Shown here: positions 23,436 to 33,699 of the stretch, piece after piece
Numbering within the stretch: position 1 is the first letter of the stretch
Layout of the letters: the number at the start of each line of letters is the position of its first letter
Origin: Macrostomum hystrix
Taxonomy: Eukaryota > Platyhelminthes > Macrostomidae
Length of the DNA: 64,000 nucleotides
Reading direction: 5' to 3'
Assembly (NCBI GenBank): GCA_950097015.1
Contig: CATNEN010000038.1
Span: forward strand, 16,610,001 to 16,674,000
Made by a program: the position numbers and the translations under genes
The notes under the pieces: generated by a model
The model's input: the letters and a program-made list of their open reading frames with translations, nothing else
The model's database searches: none
Told to the model about the DNA's origin: nothing

Positions 23436-24187
23436 TGCTCAGAACTTATTAAATTACTAATTAATTACAAGGCTTTACAACACGTATTTTATAGCAGTTC
23501 TTTAATTCCGTTCCGTCGAGAATATAGCTGAAATTAAAAATAAAATCGAAGGACTATTTGGAACACTAGTCAAATAAGAAAAGTTAGGACGACATTCTAC
23601 CAGACGATAACAAAAACTCAATTAATCTATTAACTATTAAAGAGTAGGGCAGAAAATGTTGATCCATTTGGTCGACTTGCACGAAAATCGGTCATTCATT
23701 TTGGGAGCTAAATTGCGCCAAAGTAGGCAGTGGGTAGTTGAAATACCCCGTGGTCTTTCCTAAGTAGAAAAAATTGCGTGGACTATTTTTATAAATTACA
23801 AATAGGTAATTTACCTGATCTAATCGGAAATAAATTATAACAAGTAGGAAAATGTTTTTATGAATAGTGTGATCACAAAACTGCATTTATTTATTTCTCG
23901 TTGATTTTATGAGGAACAAATAGTCACAATTATCTTAAGTATCAAAGTTTACTATGACAATTATGAAAAATGATAGACGAAATGTAAGCATAGATAATCA
24001 AGTAAAAATTAATTATGAATGCAATTTATTATATAGTTACATTCGTTACATTCATGTGATTAAACTAATAGTCCTGGCACCTTTAACAAGACTGGAATCG
24101 TATGTACTGCACTGATAGCTTGAGTATGTTTAACTGTTACAATCAATGACAGTTTGATAGTCATTGAAAACAATCAAACTGATTCAG
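23436..24187. other. Intergenic, UCHL5 upstream region
   Basis: AT-rich. It contains one arm of a foldback FB1 relative at about 23645-23770 and no supported gene. Confidence 0.5.
23645..23770. mobile_element. Single arm of a foldback FB1 element
   Basis: Carries agggcagaaaatgttgatcc, cacgaaaatcggtcattc and the terminal part gaaataccccgtggtctttc, each matching the right arm of the copy at 10479-11954. The partner arm is not found nearby, so this is a fragment. Confidence 0.6.
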
Positions 24188-25605
24188 TCAGCCAGTGAGT
24201 TCATCCAGTTTGGCCTGAATCTCTTCCAACTGAAATGACAAGTTTGGTAATGCAATGTGAATCAGTGAAAATGAACTTCAAGGAAAATTTAGTTTAGAAA
24301 TAATTAAGTTCTGAGATTACGAATAGGGATTGTGTATGTTTGGGGGTTAGAAAGTATGTAATTAAGAAGTTTAAGAATAATCTAGTTAGGGGATTATTAA
24401 GTCTGAAAGAAGGAGTCTCAGGTAATTAATTAAATTCGAAATCATTCGGGAACAAAAGTAATGTAAAAATGAAGAAGAGAAAATTCTGTCATTACATTTT
24501 TTGAAGTATTGACATTAAACGAAACGAAAACGTTACTAAGACTACTAAACTAAGTAGATTAAAAACTGCAGATATTGAACCAACCTTCAGATAGAACTGA
24601 TACAGCTCATCGTGATTGAACTCAACGGAGACATGCTCAGCAGACGGTCCACCGGGTTTCTCATTGTCGCGCAGTACAAAATCTAGCGTAGCGATTGGCG
24701 CTCGAGTATTGGCCTTGGAGCTCTGCGCTAGAGTAATGCCCAGCTTCCAATTGATGTCGGACAGTTCTCGCGGCGCAAATGCTCTAGTCTTCAAGGCTTC
24801 AACAATGTCTTTGGCGCTGTTAGACCAGACGTCGGCTAGCGCGCGACAATGACCTTCGGCTAGGCCAGACTGGGCAAGCTGCTGAGCCAACTGGTTCGGC
24901 TTCGTGATGGAGTAGGCGGCGGATTTCAGCACCTATTATCATAGGGAAAACAGCTCAAGATATTAAAATCTGAGCTCAAATCCAAATAAACTCGCAGACT
25001 AAAAAGCGGAGGTGCGTGTACACCGCGTTCAGTGCGATTGAATGACAAAATACATTGTCTCGTACTTTATAATAATAATAATAATAATAATAATAATTGA
25101 TTACACCAGCCCCTATTGGGTCAGATGTGCAGCCAACAGCACAGCCGCAGCTAATGCATCTGAAGGCTGCGTACAGCTGTTCAGTCCATGGACTGGGGAG
25201 ACGTCACACCCACCTTCAATTATCCCAGCTGATGCTGGTACCCGTTTAACAGCTGGGTGAACTGAAGCAATGCAGAGTTAAGTGTCTTGCTAAAGGACAC
25301 AAATTGTTCCAGTGGAGTCGGGAATCGAACCCCCGATCTTTAAGTCGTGAGTCCGACGCCCTAACCACTAGGCTACAATCTCTTAATTCGTACTTACAAA
25401 CGTACTTACATCTCGTACTTACATTAGCCAAATAGGTGAGCAATGAGTTAAGATCTGTCCTGCTAATGCCCAGCACGGTAGCCAGCTTCTCAGCTTCATC
25501 ATCGGAGAAAACTGACTCAACTGAGTCATCGGATGCTAGTGTTGGCACCAGCCGAGCCAATATTGCTGTTAGCCGTTTCTCTTCTAAAGAGTTGACAATC
25601 TCCAT
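24188..25605 (-). CDS. COMMD10: COMM domain-containing protein 10, three exons
   Basis: COMMD proteins assemble the Commander/CCC complex in endosomal recycling. Exons: 25605-25423, 24932-24585 and a 42-nt last exon 24229-24188, both junctions phase 0, 190 aa (human 202). The COMM domain is in exon 2 (WKLGITLAQSSKANTRAP, VSVEFNHDELYQFY), and the last exon adds LEEIQAKLDELTG, aligning with human LETIQAQLDSLT. I chose the ATG at 25605. An acceptor-like ttcattacag lies 12 nt upstream and allows either a 5' exon or a trans-spliced leader. The exon 1 donor is triplicated (25392-25422), and intron 1 carries a SINE directly beside it. Confidence 0.88.
25068..25382 (-). mobile_element. SINE family 1, full-length copy in COMMD10 intron 1
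   Basis: Minus-strand tRNA-like head (complement of aaccactaggctacaatctc), core with gttcagtccatggactgggg, and a long tail seen on the plus strand as (ata)n followed by attgattacaccag. It ends within 10 bp of the triplicated splice donor. Confidence 0.9.
25392..25422 (-). repeat. Triplicated 5' splice site of COMMD10 exon 1
   Basis: The minus strand reads GTAAGTACG three times, with GTAAGT at 25422-25417, 25409-25404 and 25397-25392 (13 and 12 nt apart). Use of the outermost joins exon 2 in frame. The second would add 13 nt and shift the frame. Confidence 0.85.
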
Positions 25606-25729
25606 GGAGTTTACAAGCTGTAATGAATTATTAGTGACTCTCACTACATACAAGAAGACAATATGAACACATATAGGAGATAGATTTGAAAAATATAGTG
25701 CTTGCTGCTTCTGGCGGGTTAAATGACAT

Positions 25730-25957
25730 AACGGTCCCCCGAGATGACTTAGGGGCTTGTCGTGCAATTTACGCCCTTAAGGGCCAAAGTCCAAGGCACA
25801 GTGAGAGTACAGATGTACACACCTGTGCGAGCGTGTACCTGCGAACAGTGTCTATGAGCTTGTGTGCTCAGGAGTCAGCGAAATGGGCAGAATGGCAGCG
25901 GGTCTATTGTCCCCAAATGAAGTGCCAGTACCTAGAGTCCTTCTGTAAACATTATTG
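25730..25957 (+). mobile_element. SINE family 2, copy lacking the tRNA head
   Basis: Starts at the internal segment ggggcttgtcgtgcaattta, continues through aaggcacagtgagagtacag and gtgtgctcaggagtcagcg, and ends near ccagtacctagagtcc. The tRNA-like promoter part is reduced to a few bases. Confidence 0.75.
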
Positions 25958-26451
25958 CCATACTATAGATGCTGCTGATGTATCTCTTAAGTACTTAAAT
26001 AATGAAAACGAAAATGCCACAACCATAAATAATAAGCAAAAATCTATTAAAAAAACAAGAAAGTGTATTTTCGTATGCTTAGTATGCTGTTTCTGAGTTT
26101 CCTTTACAAAAAAAACGAGCGAACACATTTAATTTGATTTGATACACAGCAAACTGATAGATAGACAGACATGTATGATGAGAAAGTTGAATACGGACTG
26201 CTAGGCATAAAATCTGCACTTTTAAACTTAATTTAATAGTTACTCTTTGTCCAAATAGTAAAGATCACAAGTTACAAAAACTCTAATAACTACAATGACT
26301 AATTGAAGCCAAATGAAATTCTGCATGTACTCGTAAAGCAATGACAATATAGGATAAAAGAGTCCATTTTTAACTAGATCATTAAAAGTAGGAAATATAG
26401 TAAAAAGCAAGCGCCTACGACTCATCGAAATCAAAGATATTTCTCGCTATT

Positions 26452-26674
26452 CTTGCAGTGTAGTAGAGCGTCGGACTCACAACTTAAAGGCCTGGGGTTC
26501 GATTCCTGACTCCACTGAAATCTATTTTGTGTCCTTTAGCAAGACAGTTTAGTCTGCATTGCTACAGTTCACACAGCTGTTAAATGGGTACCAGCACTGG
26601 CTGGGGTAATTCAGAATTGGGTGTGGTGTCTCCCAGTCCATGGACTGCTGCTGCTACAAGTCTGGCCCTATTCA
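26452..26674 (+). mobile_element. SINE family 1, plus-strand copy
   Basis: Head gtagtagagcgtcggactca with B box ggggttcgattcctg, then gtcctttagcaagacag, cagctgttaaatgggtacca and cccagtccatggactg. The 3' tail is not preserved. Confidence 0.82.
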
Positions 26675-27447
26675 TATCAAATTAATTTTTGTCGAGGCCT
26701 AAAAATTAAATTCTTAAATTGGGAATTTTTAAGAAAACAGCACTATATCAAAATATAATATCAAAATACACAGAACAGAAGCCAAAGAAGTAAAACAAAT
26801 GACACACAACAAAAAGCAGCTCAAAATGAATATTAACTGCAACAAAAAACATTATTTATATAAAAATCCACATATTATCTAGCATACAACCAGTACATAG
26901 AAGTCCTATGAAAGGAAATATACAATAAAACAGAACAGTAAGCTACTCGTACTTTACATATAACGAAGCATGGGTTACTTTAATTAATATGACTACTTGT
27001 TGCAACCAAAAAATACAGAAAAATCAACAAGACAACGTATTTATTTTTTATCAATCTGCGGCAGTAATTCGTTACATACTTGCTGAAATGGTTTGTTTAT
27101 TTCGTTAAATCGTTTTATGATTTTTATATCTATGGTTAAAATACCATGCAATGACGATAATCAGAGGTCAGAGGTCACAGGGCCTGACAAAGAATGATTA
27201 ATGCGAGCGCATTGTCTTTTAACCATAGAATTAAATTAACCCACTTAATCTAGGCAGAGCGGTGCTGTATGTGTATTGGAGAAGTATGTGTATTGCGTGG
27301 GTGTGCCCATCCTTTTAATCTCTATAACTATTGGCTTTTTAATGCATGCCATGCATAAGAACCATACAGTACATGTTATATTAGCCATCACCAATTGATT
27401 GATTTAGCAAGTCAAATATAAACAATCTAAACACTTAAACGCTAGTC

Positions 27448-28263
27448 TCAGGTGCCAAAAGCATCCTCGCTGAAGATGTCATTAATCACGGGATGCACAG
27501 AAGCGGATGCCGGCTCCGTTGTAGCCGGAGTACCAGAGTGTTGAAAGATTAATGCCATGCGTTCCCGTCTAAGCTTGACCATTTCATGGCGCAGACGAGA
27601 CATGTCCAGCTCAAACTTACGCCTCATAATTTCCACCTCCTTGGTTTTGGTCTCTTCCAGCACAGCCAGTGCAGTCTTGAGTCCCTGTCTAGTGCAAGAG
27701 TCTAGCTGTAGAAAGTGCGGCTCCTGTTCCAACTTGGCAATGGACGGATAGTAGCGAATTATTTCAGCCACAAGGACATACTCCAACTCTTCAATCTTGG
27801 CCGCTTTAACTTCGCTGAAGTAGCGAATGACATTCTCTTCTGTTAAAAAATTCTTTAAATAGCGCAAACATGTGGACCACAGCAGGCCGACTTGGTACTC
27901 TTTTGATAGGGACAGCAATGCGACCACATTCTCCTGTGTTATAAACTGTTCAGGCGGCGTGCACAGTTGAACACAATTTAGCAGGGCTAAAACAGCCTCG
28001 TAAGATTTGTCTGGCAATTCTAATTCATCGCTTCGACTCTCTTTGAAGTCGTGCGAAAACATTGAACGAAACACTGGCGACACTAGCGACAATAAACCAG
28101 TATTAGTGTACAGATATTTGCCTTCGACTTTTAGTTTGATATGACGAAACGGAATAGAATGGAATTGCGGATCGCAAGGATCAATGAGAACTGGCGAGAC
28201 ATCGCTGCTAGCCTCCGGGCAGCTGACGTTGGATGAATTCAACCAGGCGTCTATGCTGAACAT
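27448..28263 (-). CDS. BTB/POZ domain protein with C-terminal coiled coil, single exon
   Basis: 271 aa. A BTB domain spans about 35-150: HIKLKVEGKYLYTNTGLLSL is the dimerisation strand, followed by SPVFRSMFSHDFKES and VVALLSLSKEYQVGLLWSTC. A BACK-like helical part (FLTEENVIRYFSEVKA) follows, then a basic/acidic coiled coil (about 210-250). No Kelch, zinc-finger or MATH domain is attached, so an adaptor role, possibly for cullin-3 ligases, is inference. The acceptor-like cagtttttttag lies about 20 nt before the ATG, suggesting a 5' UTR exon or trans-splicing. Confidence 0.85.
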   Translation of the reverse strand: MFSIDAWLNSSNVSCPEASSDVSPVLIDPCDPQFHSIPFRHIKLKVEGKYLYTNTGLLSLVSPVFRSMFSHDFKESRSDELELPDKSYEAVLALLNCVQLCTPPEQFITQENVVALLSLSKEYQVGLLWSTCLRYLKNFLTEENVIRYFSEVKAAKIEELEYVLVAEIIRYYPSIAKLEQEPHFLQLDSCTRQGLKTALAVLEETKTKEVEIMRRKFELDMSRLRHEMVKLRRERMALIFQHSGTPATTEPASASVHPVINDIFSEDAFGT

Positions 28264-28495
28264 TGAACTCTTGGGACTTCAACTAAAAAAACTGTTTGCG
28301 ATGCCACTCTGGGCTTTCACTTTCACTCGTTATAATTTTTTTAAAATCTATCTTGACAGGTCGTCGTGTCGAGATCGGCACATAGGCTGCAATGAGACAA
28401 TTTTAAACAGGTGATTAAGCATTGATTTGACGGATTTATGATTGAGACGATTGTCTCGAACTCGCACAAAATAATAGGAAGATGCGTTTTAATTA

Positions 28496-28580
28496 AAAAG
28501 GGATTAGAGCTTCGGACTTCTGACCGACAGGGAAAGGGTTCGAATCTTGGCTCTATGAAAGCTATTTGTGTCCTTGAGTG
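28496..28580 (+). mobile_element. SINE family 1 head fragment
   Basis: ggattagagcttcggacttc and gggttcgaatcttgg give A- and B-box-like sequences, followed by tatttgtgtccttgagtgag, matching the start of the SINE 1 core. It is cut off by the adjacent SINE 2 copy. Confidence 0.6.
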
Positions 28581-28589
28581 AGACTCATT

Positions 28590-28951
28590 ATAATAATGAC
28601 AATGATTGCAGGAGTGCTGCGCGCAATGGCACATCATTTGAAACACTCGACCTACAGCCTGCGAGAAGGCCATTCTGCTTATTTCACTGGTTCCTGAGCA
28701 CACACACACATGCCCTACGCAGGTACACTCCCACAGGTGTGCACATCTGCACTGACTTTCACATCGTCAGGCAGTATAAACTCTCATTGTGCCTTGGAGG
28801 TTGGCCCTCAAGGGCGTAAATTGCACGACAAGCCCCCAAGCCTTCTCTCCGCGGCTGCGCCTCAAAATTAATGTGGACTCGCCGGGGAATCGAGCTCAGG
28901 GACCTTGGTGCGAAAGGCAAACGCGTTGACCGTTCTGTCACCGACCCCCTG
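28590..28951 (-). mobile_element. SINE family 2, full-length minus-strand copy
   Basis: The plus strand shows the tail taataatgacaatgattgca, then tggcacatcatttg, acaggtgtgcacatctgc, ggcgtaaattgcacgacaag and the inverted head tcagggaccttggtgcgaaa ending in accgacccc. Head, core and tail are all present. Confidence 0.87.
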
Positions 28952-29267
28952 AGCGAGACTTATAATCTAGTACACCCAAGTGTAAAATTGGTACAATTTT
29001 TTAAAATACCTTTCTATGTTTAATTTTTCCCTATTTTTGAGGCGAATCTGAAAAACAGCGTTAGTCTATCATTTGCGATAAAATCAAAGCAAATAACAAC
29101 TCGGATTTTTCAAAAATATTTATTTAAAAATTAGGACAAATTTGTTGACCATGAAAAATTGAGAATAAAAAACAACGCATAATTATTTTCAATAAATAAA
29201 TTAACAAGAAGTTCTCTCTTGATATTAAAGTTTAGATAATAACAACTGAGACTTTAATTCACATCAA

Positions 29268-30092
29268 TCACAGCTTAGCAGTTGGACGCCGGTTTGCTGC
29301 GACAAAATTTTCCAACGCTTTAGCATACTCCACTGGGTGCTGATAGTAGTGCGCAGCGTGTATGGATTTGGGCCAGCTGAGAGTGGTCACGTGATGACCC
29401 CGCCTACGCATAGCTGGCAACAATGCCTGCGCTAGTTGTTGCGTATCGCACAGCGAGTCATTCTCGCCGTAGATAAACAATAGCGGCGTTGGAGCCAGAC
29501 TAGTCTGATAAAATTCCACACTGCGCTGATAAAACTGCAGCGTAGAAGAATGAAAAGCTTTGAAATACGCTCCGATTAGGGACTCGGATGCCTGTCGGAG
29601 CAGTCTAGGCCGTACAGCATTGTCAACTAGGCCAGTGATCATGCGATCCACTCCGCCAAATACAATGCTATCCATTATCTGACCACGCAAACAGCCATTC
29701 AATAAAGAATCTAGTTGATTGGCCTGATTCTGTTCAGCCAATCGCATCTGGAACAGGGTCAACAAGTACGCGCCTACCGATGTGCCATGAAAGAATAGAT
29801 CTCTACCATCTAGCCAATCCTGTTCACTGAGGCACTGATGCAGCTCGGAAACGAATCCTAAGCCAGATTGCGGAGCTAGGAAATGCTTAGCCTGACCCTG
29901 AGCAACAATCACATCTAGGCCAATGCGGTGATAGAGTTCGATATATTTTCTAACTGGCGCATCTTTGGCTAGCAACCAGGGAAAGAATATTACTAAAGGG
30001 CGTTGAGCACTTGAAGAAATTTTGGCCGTGTAGAGTCTGATATTGCGCGATAGGACTACACTGCCGGTTTTAGCTGCTGCTGCTGCTGCCAT
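29268..30092 (-). CDS. TMEM53-like: TMEM53/DUF829-type alpha/beta hydrolase, single coding exon
   Basis: 274 aa from the ATG at 30092. I chose this start because a good 3' splice site (gatttctttcaactcgtcag) ends one base before it; a longer frame to 30161 would run through that site. The protein has the DUF829 layout: PLVIFFPWLLAKDAPVRKY at the N-terminus, a nucleophile elbow FHGTSVGAYL with Ser105, an acid loop IYGENDSLCD, and a His loop SIHAAHYYQHP. In vertebrates TMEM53 is a nuclear-envelope protein; whether this homologue is enzymatically active is unknown. No strong membrane segment is evident. Confidence 0.85.
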   Translation of the reverse strand: MAAAAAAKTGSVVLSRNIRLYTAKISSSAQRPLVIFFPWLLAKDAPVRKYIELYHRIGLDVIVAQGQAKHFLAPQSGLGFVSELHQCLSEQDWLDGRDLFFHGTSVGAYLLTLFQMRLAEQNQANQLDSLLNGCLRGQIMDSIVFGGVDRMITGLVDNAVRPRLLRQASESLIGAYFKAFHSSTLQFYQRSVEFYQTSLAPTPLLFIYGENDSLCDTQQLAQALLPAMRRRGHHVTTLSWPKSIHAAHYYQHPVEYAKALENFVAANRRPTAKL

Positions 30093-31242
30093 GCTGACGA
30101 GTTGAAAGAAATCAGCTGAAAATATAGTTAAGCAATAGCTAGTTAATATAAAGGAAAACATGAAACAGTAGGTAACAAAATACCTGTCCTATTTAACCAC
30201 TGACTAAGCCTAAATCTATAAGGTTAGGACATAGACAAAGAAACTGAGTGAAAAAAATACAGTAACGAGGGCTTAGACGAGTCGTTTTAATTACAAGAAC
30301 TCAATTGACAGTTTATTTATTAAAAAATACTTACAGAATGCAATGTGTGTGAGTGCATTGCGAAACATTCCACAATAGCTTAATTTATTTACAACAAGCT
30401 TTCCTAAAATACAAAAAATTACTTTACGATTTTTAAGAGCATCAAAAATATTGGAACATAAAACAAGACACCATTCATAAAACTAGTACCGACAAATGAC
30501 ATGAATAACCTACATTTTATTTATTAACAATTAAGGTAAAGGAAAAACAGCGTTCTTTTTAAACCTAAAGCAGAAAAATGTTTAAATATCACCAAAAACC
30601 GATTTATCAGTGATCACAAGCAATACAAAAGTTTAAGAATTTTCAATGATTTCCGATAAAGAATTTTGTGCCAAAGCATTGACATGTTTAATTGTCAATA
30701 TTGAATGGTACTCGAGATATCCACAAATCTGGTTTTACGACGAATCGGGATTTCTACGAATTGAGATTTCTACGAATCGGGATTTCTACGATTCAGGATT
30801 TCTATGAATTGGGATTTCTAATATTCGGGTTTTCTACGAATCAGGATTTCTATGAAGTATGATTTCTACGAATCAGGATTTCTACGAATCAGTATTTTAA
30901 CGAATAGGGTCAGGGATTTTAAAGAATCTGGATTTCTAAGAATCGGGATTTCTACGAATCCGGATTTCTACGAATCGAGATTTCTAAGAATCGGGATTTC
31001 TAAGATTCAGGTTTTCAACGAATCAGGATTTCTATGAATTGGGATTTCTATGAATAAGGATTTCTACGAGTCAGTATTTTAACGAATAGGGATTTCAAAG
31101 AATCGGGATTTAGAAAAATAAGGAATTAGAAGAATCTATATTTTGGCTATTCATTTTTTGACAAACAAGCATACACTTTGGCAAGTTTTAACAAAAAGGG
31201 ATATTTTCTCATTTAATCAAGACCTATTATTGAAGCATAGAG
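30093..31242. other. Intergenic with a degenerate 16-17-bp array
   Basis: AT-rich spacer between the TMEM53-like start and the SNARE stop codon. A diverged tandem repeat occupies about 30737-31125. No gene is supported. Confidence 0.5.
30737..31125. repeat. Degenerate 16-17-bp minisatellite
   Basis: About 23 units near cgaatcgggatttcta, with frequent substitutions (tcagg, ttggg, cagtattttaa). It is older and less uniform than the other arrays. The unit is unrelated to the 16-bp hAT satellite. Confidence 0.85.
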
Positions 31243-31584
31243 TCAATTTGCTCTACGAAATAGCGAAAATCCAACATAGTAGACTAGAATAAAGCAAAAT
31301 ACGGCGCCGCCAACAATATAGCACATTAGCCTGCGATCGCTTCCAGCCTTATTAGCGAAACCTTTCACTCTGCCCAGCGTGTTCTCCAACAGGCCCTGAG
31401 CTGAGCCGAAGTCCGTGCCCATACCGTCTAGCACAGTGTTGGATCGCTTTACTTCAGCGTCGATATCTTTAGCGTGGCCGCGAAGGGCCGACAATTTAGC
31501 CGCTAGAGCTTCAGCTCGTTGGTCATTCTCGTCCAGAAGAGTCTGCTCATCGTGCCAGTCGTGCCTCGGCTTACCGTTGGGCAT
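31243..31584 (-). CDS. BET1L-like: BET1/BET1L-family Qc-type SNARE, single exon
   Basis: 113 aa, tail-anchored SNARE of ER-Golgi or intra-Golgi transport. The SNARE motif runs from about residue 14 to 74 (LLDENDQRAEALAAKLSAL, then VLDGMGTDFGSAQGLLENTL), followed by a short basic linker and a C-terminal membrane anchor (CYIVGGAVFCFILVYYVGF). LDGMGTDF is closer to BET1L/GS15 (LDGMDSDF) than to BET1 (LAEMDSQF), but the two families are too short to separate by eye. The length matches the family. No intron interrupts the frame. Confidence 0.88.
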   Translation of the reverse strand: MPNGKPRHDWHDEQTLLDENDQRAEALAAKLSALRGHAKDIDAEVKRSNTVLDGMGTDFGSAQGLLENTLGRVKGFANKAGSDRRLMCYIVGGAVFCFILVYYVGFSLFRRAN

Positions 31585-31704
31585 TGCAAACTATCCGGTT
31601 TTAGTATAGTAACAAATACGCACTGAAACAAATTATTACTAATAGCGTTTTAGTTATCTTACACTTTATTGATTATACAATTTCGACTTCCCTATATAAT
31701 CTGT

Positions 31705-32310
31705 GCAATTCTCATCTCTCCCGTGTCTAATCTCTCCCGAGTCTCCCGTGTCTCATCTCTCCCGTGTCTTATCAATCCCGTGCCTTATCTCTCCCGTGCC
31801 TAACCTCTCCAGTGTCTCATCTCTCCTGTGTCTCATCTCTCCTGTGTCTCATCTCTCCTGTGTCTCATCTCTCCCGTGTCTTATCAATCCCGTGTCTTAT
31901 CAATCCCGTGCCTTATCTCTCCCGTGCCTTACCTCTCCAGTGTCTCATCTCTCCTGTGTCTCATCTCTCCTGTGTCTCATCTCTCCTGTGTCTCATCTCT
32001 CCTGTGTCTCATCTCTCCCGTGTCTTATCAATCCCGTGCCTTATCTCTCCCGTGCCTTACCTCTCCAGTGTCTCATCTCTCCTGTGTCTCTTCCCTCCCG
32101 TGTCTCATGTCTTCCGTGTCTTATCTCGCCCGTGTCTTATCTCTCCTGTGTCTCATCTCTCCCGTGTCTCTTCCCTCCCCTGTCTTATCTATCCCGTGTG
32201 TCATATATCCTGTGTCTCATCTCTCCCGTGTCTTTTCTTCCCCGCGTCTTATCTCTACCGCGTTTCATGTCTACCATGTCTTATCTATACCGTGTCTCAT
32301 TCTATGGAAG
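31705..32310. repeat. Orphan copy of the 16-bp minisatellite
   Basis: About 38 units near tctcatctctcccgtg, the same unit as in the hAT elements, with more substitutions (atcaatcccgtgcct, acctctccagtg). No caggggtcgg-type terminal repeat is found on either side. It lies just upstream of the BET1-family gene. Confidence 0.93.
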
Positions 32311-32875
32311 CAGCTTTCGGATTTTAAATAGCGTCTGTTATGCCACTGCTTGTTCTAACATCTGGCCCCACTGAATATTCATAAAAAATGGTTAAAAAAA
32401 GTTGGCTAAGTTTACCAATAGTTACATGAATATATTTACTAGATCTGTTAAGAGCATTTTTTCGCTTCGCAAAAAATGAGAAATTTTCTTAACTAAAAAA
32501 ACTGACATTGGGACACAGGACCCAACAGGTATACGCTAAAATAGCAGCTGAAACAAGATAGCAAGCAAACGCAGGTGAGGCTAGAGCTATTCGTAACAAC
32601 TGAAATGGAAAAATGTATTGGTTTTATTCTAAACTTCAAGAGCAAAACTACAGCTTTGGAAACGATAATACAAAAAGACAAAAGCTAAATTGTGTGCAAT
32701 TCTTTTCACTCACTAATACTGTATCAATCTAGACATTTCAGTTTCGCAGATTAATTAATAAAATTACGAAAATAACTAAAATATCAGCTGGCAACTCGAC
32801 TTTAAATTTCTGATTAATAGTACACAGTCAAAAACATTGTTTCGTTTCTTGGCAATATATGCTGAAACTTTATGT

Positions 32876-33486
32876 CAGGGGTCGGCAAACTCCGGCCCGC
32901 GGGCCAGATGCGGCCCTCGAAGCTCCCAAATCCGGCCAGTTGCCCCTTCCAACACCTATAGTATCCTGTCTCATCTCTCCCGTGTCTCATCTCTCCCGTG
33001 TCTCATCTCTCTCGTGTCTCATCTCTCTCGTGTCTCATCTCTCCCGTTTCTCATCTCTCCCGTGTCTCATCTCTCCCGTGTCTCATCTCTCCCGTGTCTC
33101 ATCTCTCTCGTGTCTCATCTCTCCCGTTTCTCATCTCTCCCGTGTCTCATCTCTCTCGTGTCTCATCTCTCTCGTGTCTCATCTCTCCCGTGTCTCATCT
33201 CTCCCGTGTCTCATCTCTCCCGTGTCTCATCTCTCCCGTGTCTCATCTCTCTCGTGTCTCATCTCTCCCGTTTCTCATCTCTCCCGTGTCTCATCTCTCC
33301 CGTGTCTCATCTCTCCCGTGTCTCATCTCTCCTGTGTCTCATCTCTCCCGTGTCTCATCTCTCCCGTGTCTCATCTCTCCTGTGTCTAATCTCGCCCTTA
33401 TATCATATTTCTATAATCAAAGCGGCCCGCTGTCGTCTTTTAGATTCTCTCTTTGGCCCGCCAGCTAATAAGTTTGCCGACCCCTG
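32876..33486. mobile_element. Non-autonomous hAT element with a 16-bp minisatellite core, second copy
   Basis: The same terminal repeats (caggggtcggcaaact; agtttgccgacccctg) and the same subterminal sequences as the copy at 10538. It is flanked by a perfect 8-bp duplication ctttatgt (32868-32875 and 33487-33494). The core is a very uniform tctcatctctcccgtg array of about 27 units, shorter than in the first copy. Confidence 0.95.
32967..33395. repeat. 16-bp minisatellite inside the second hAT element
   Basis: About 27 units of tctcatctctcccgtg; most variants are single changes (ctcg for cccg, gttt for gtgt). The uniformity suggests recent expansion after or shortly before insertion. Confidence 0.95.
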
Positions 33487-33699
33487 CTTTATGTAGTCCT
33501 AAAAAGGGCCGTTTCTAAAACTGCTTTTCAATTGTTTTTTTCCTGCTTCATATTTCATGCGTGCTACTATCAGTAGAGTTTTAAGTATTTTGTGAGGTAA
33601 GCTAATGCCTTAGCAGATCGATCGCTATGTTACAACTGATGGATAGATTCTGTTATATAAAATCCTCGCAAACGATAATAAAGCTTCATATATAGACGT

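Larger units (their letters stand above)
25606..27447. other. Intergenic with SINE remnants
   Basis: Contains a headless SINE 2 copy (25730-25957) and a plus-strand SINE 1 copy (26452-26674). The rest is AT-rich without a supported exon. An open frame at 25686-26096 is SINE-derived. Confidence 0.5.
28264..29267. other. Intergenic with two SINE copies
   Basis: Contains a SINE 1 head fragment (28496-28580, plus) immediately followed by a SINE 2 copy (28590-28951, minus). The remainder is AT-rich and holds the TMEM53-like 3' flank and the BTB upstream region. Confidence 0.5.
31585..33699. other. Intergenic repeat-rich region
   Basis: Between the SNARE start and the IDH3 stop codon. It holds an orphan 16-bp minisatellite (31705-32310), AT-rich DNA and a hAT element (32876-33486). 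No gene is supported. Confidence 0.5.

Noticed and set aside
25686-26096. 136-aa plus-strand frame
   Set aside because: The first half is SINE 2 sequence and the rest is AT-rich without protein character.
31703-33496. Long Ser/Leu/Pro frames in three phases
   Set aside because: The same 16-bp satellite effect as at 10654; no unique sequence or splice signal.
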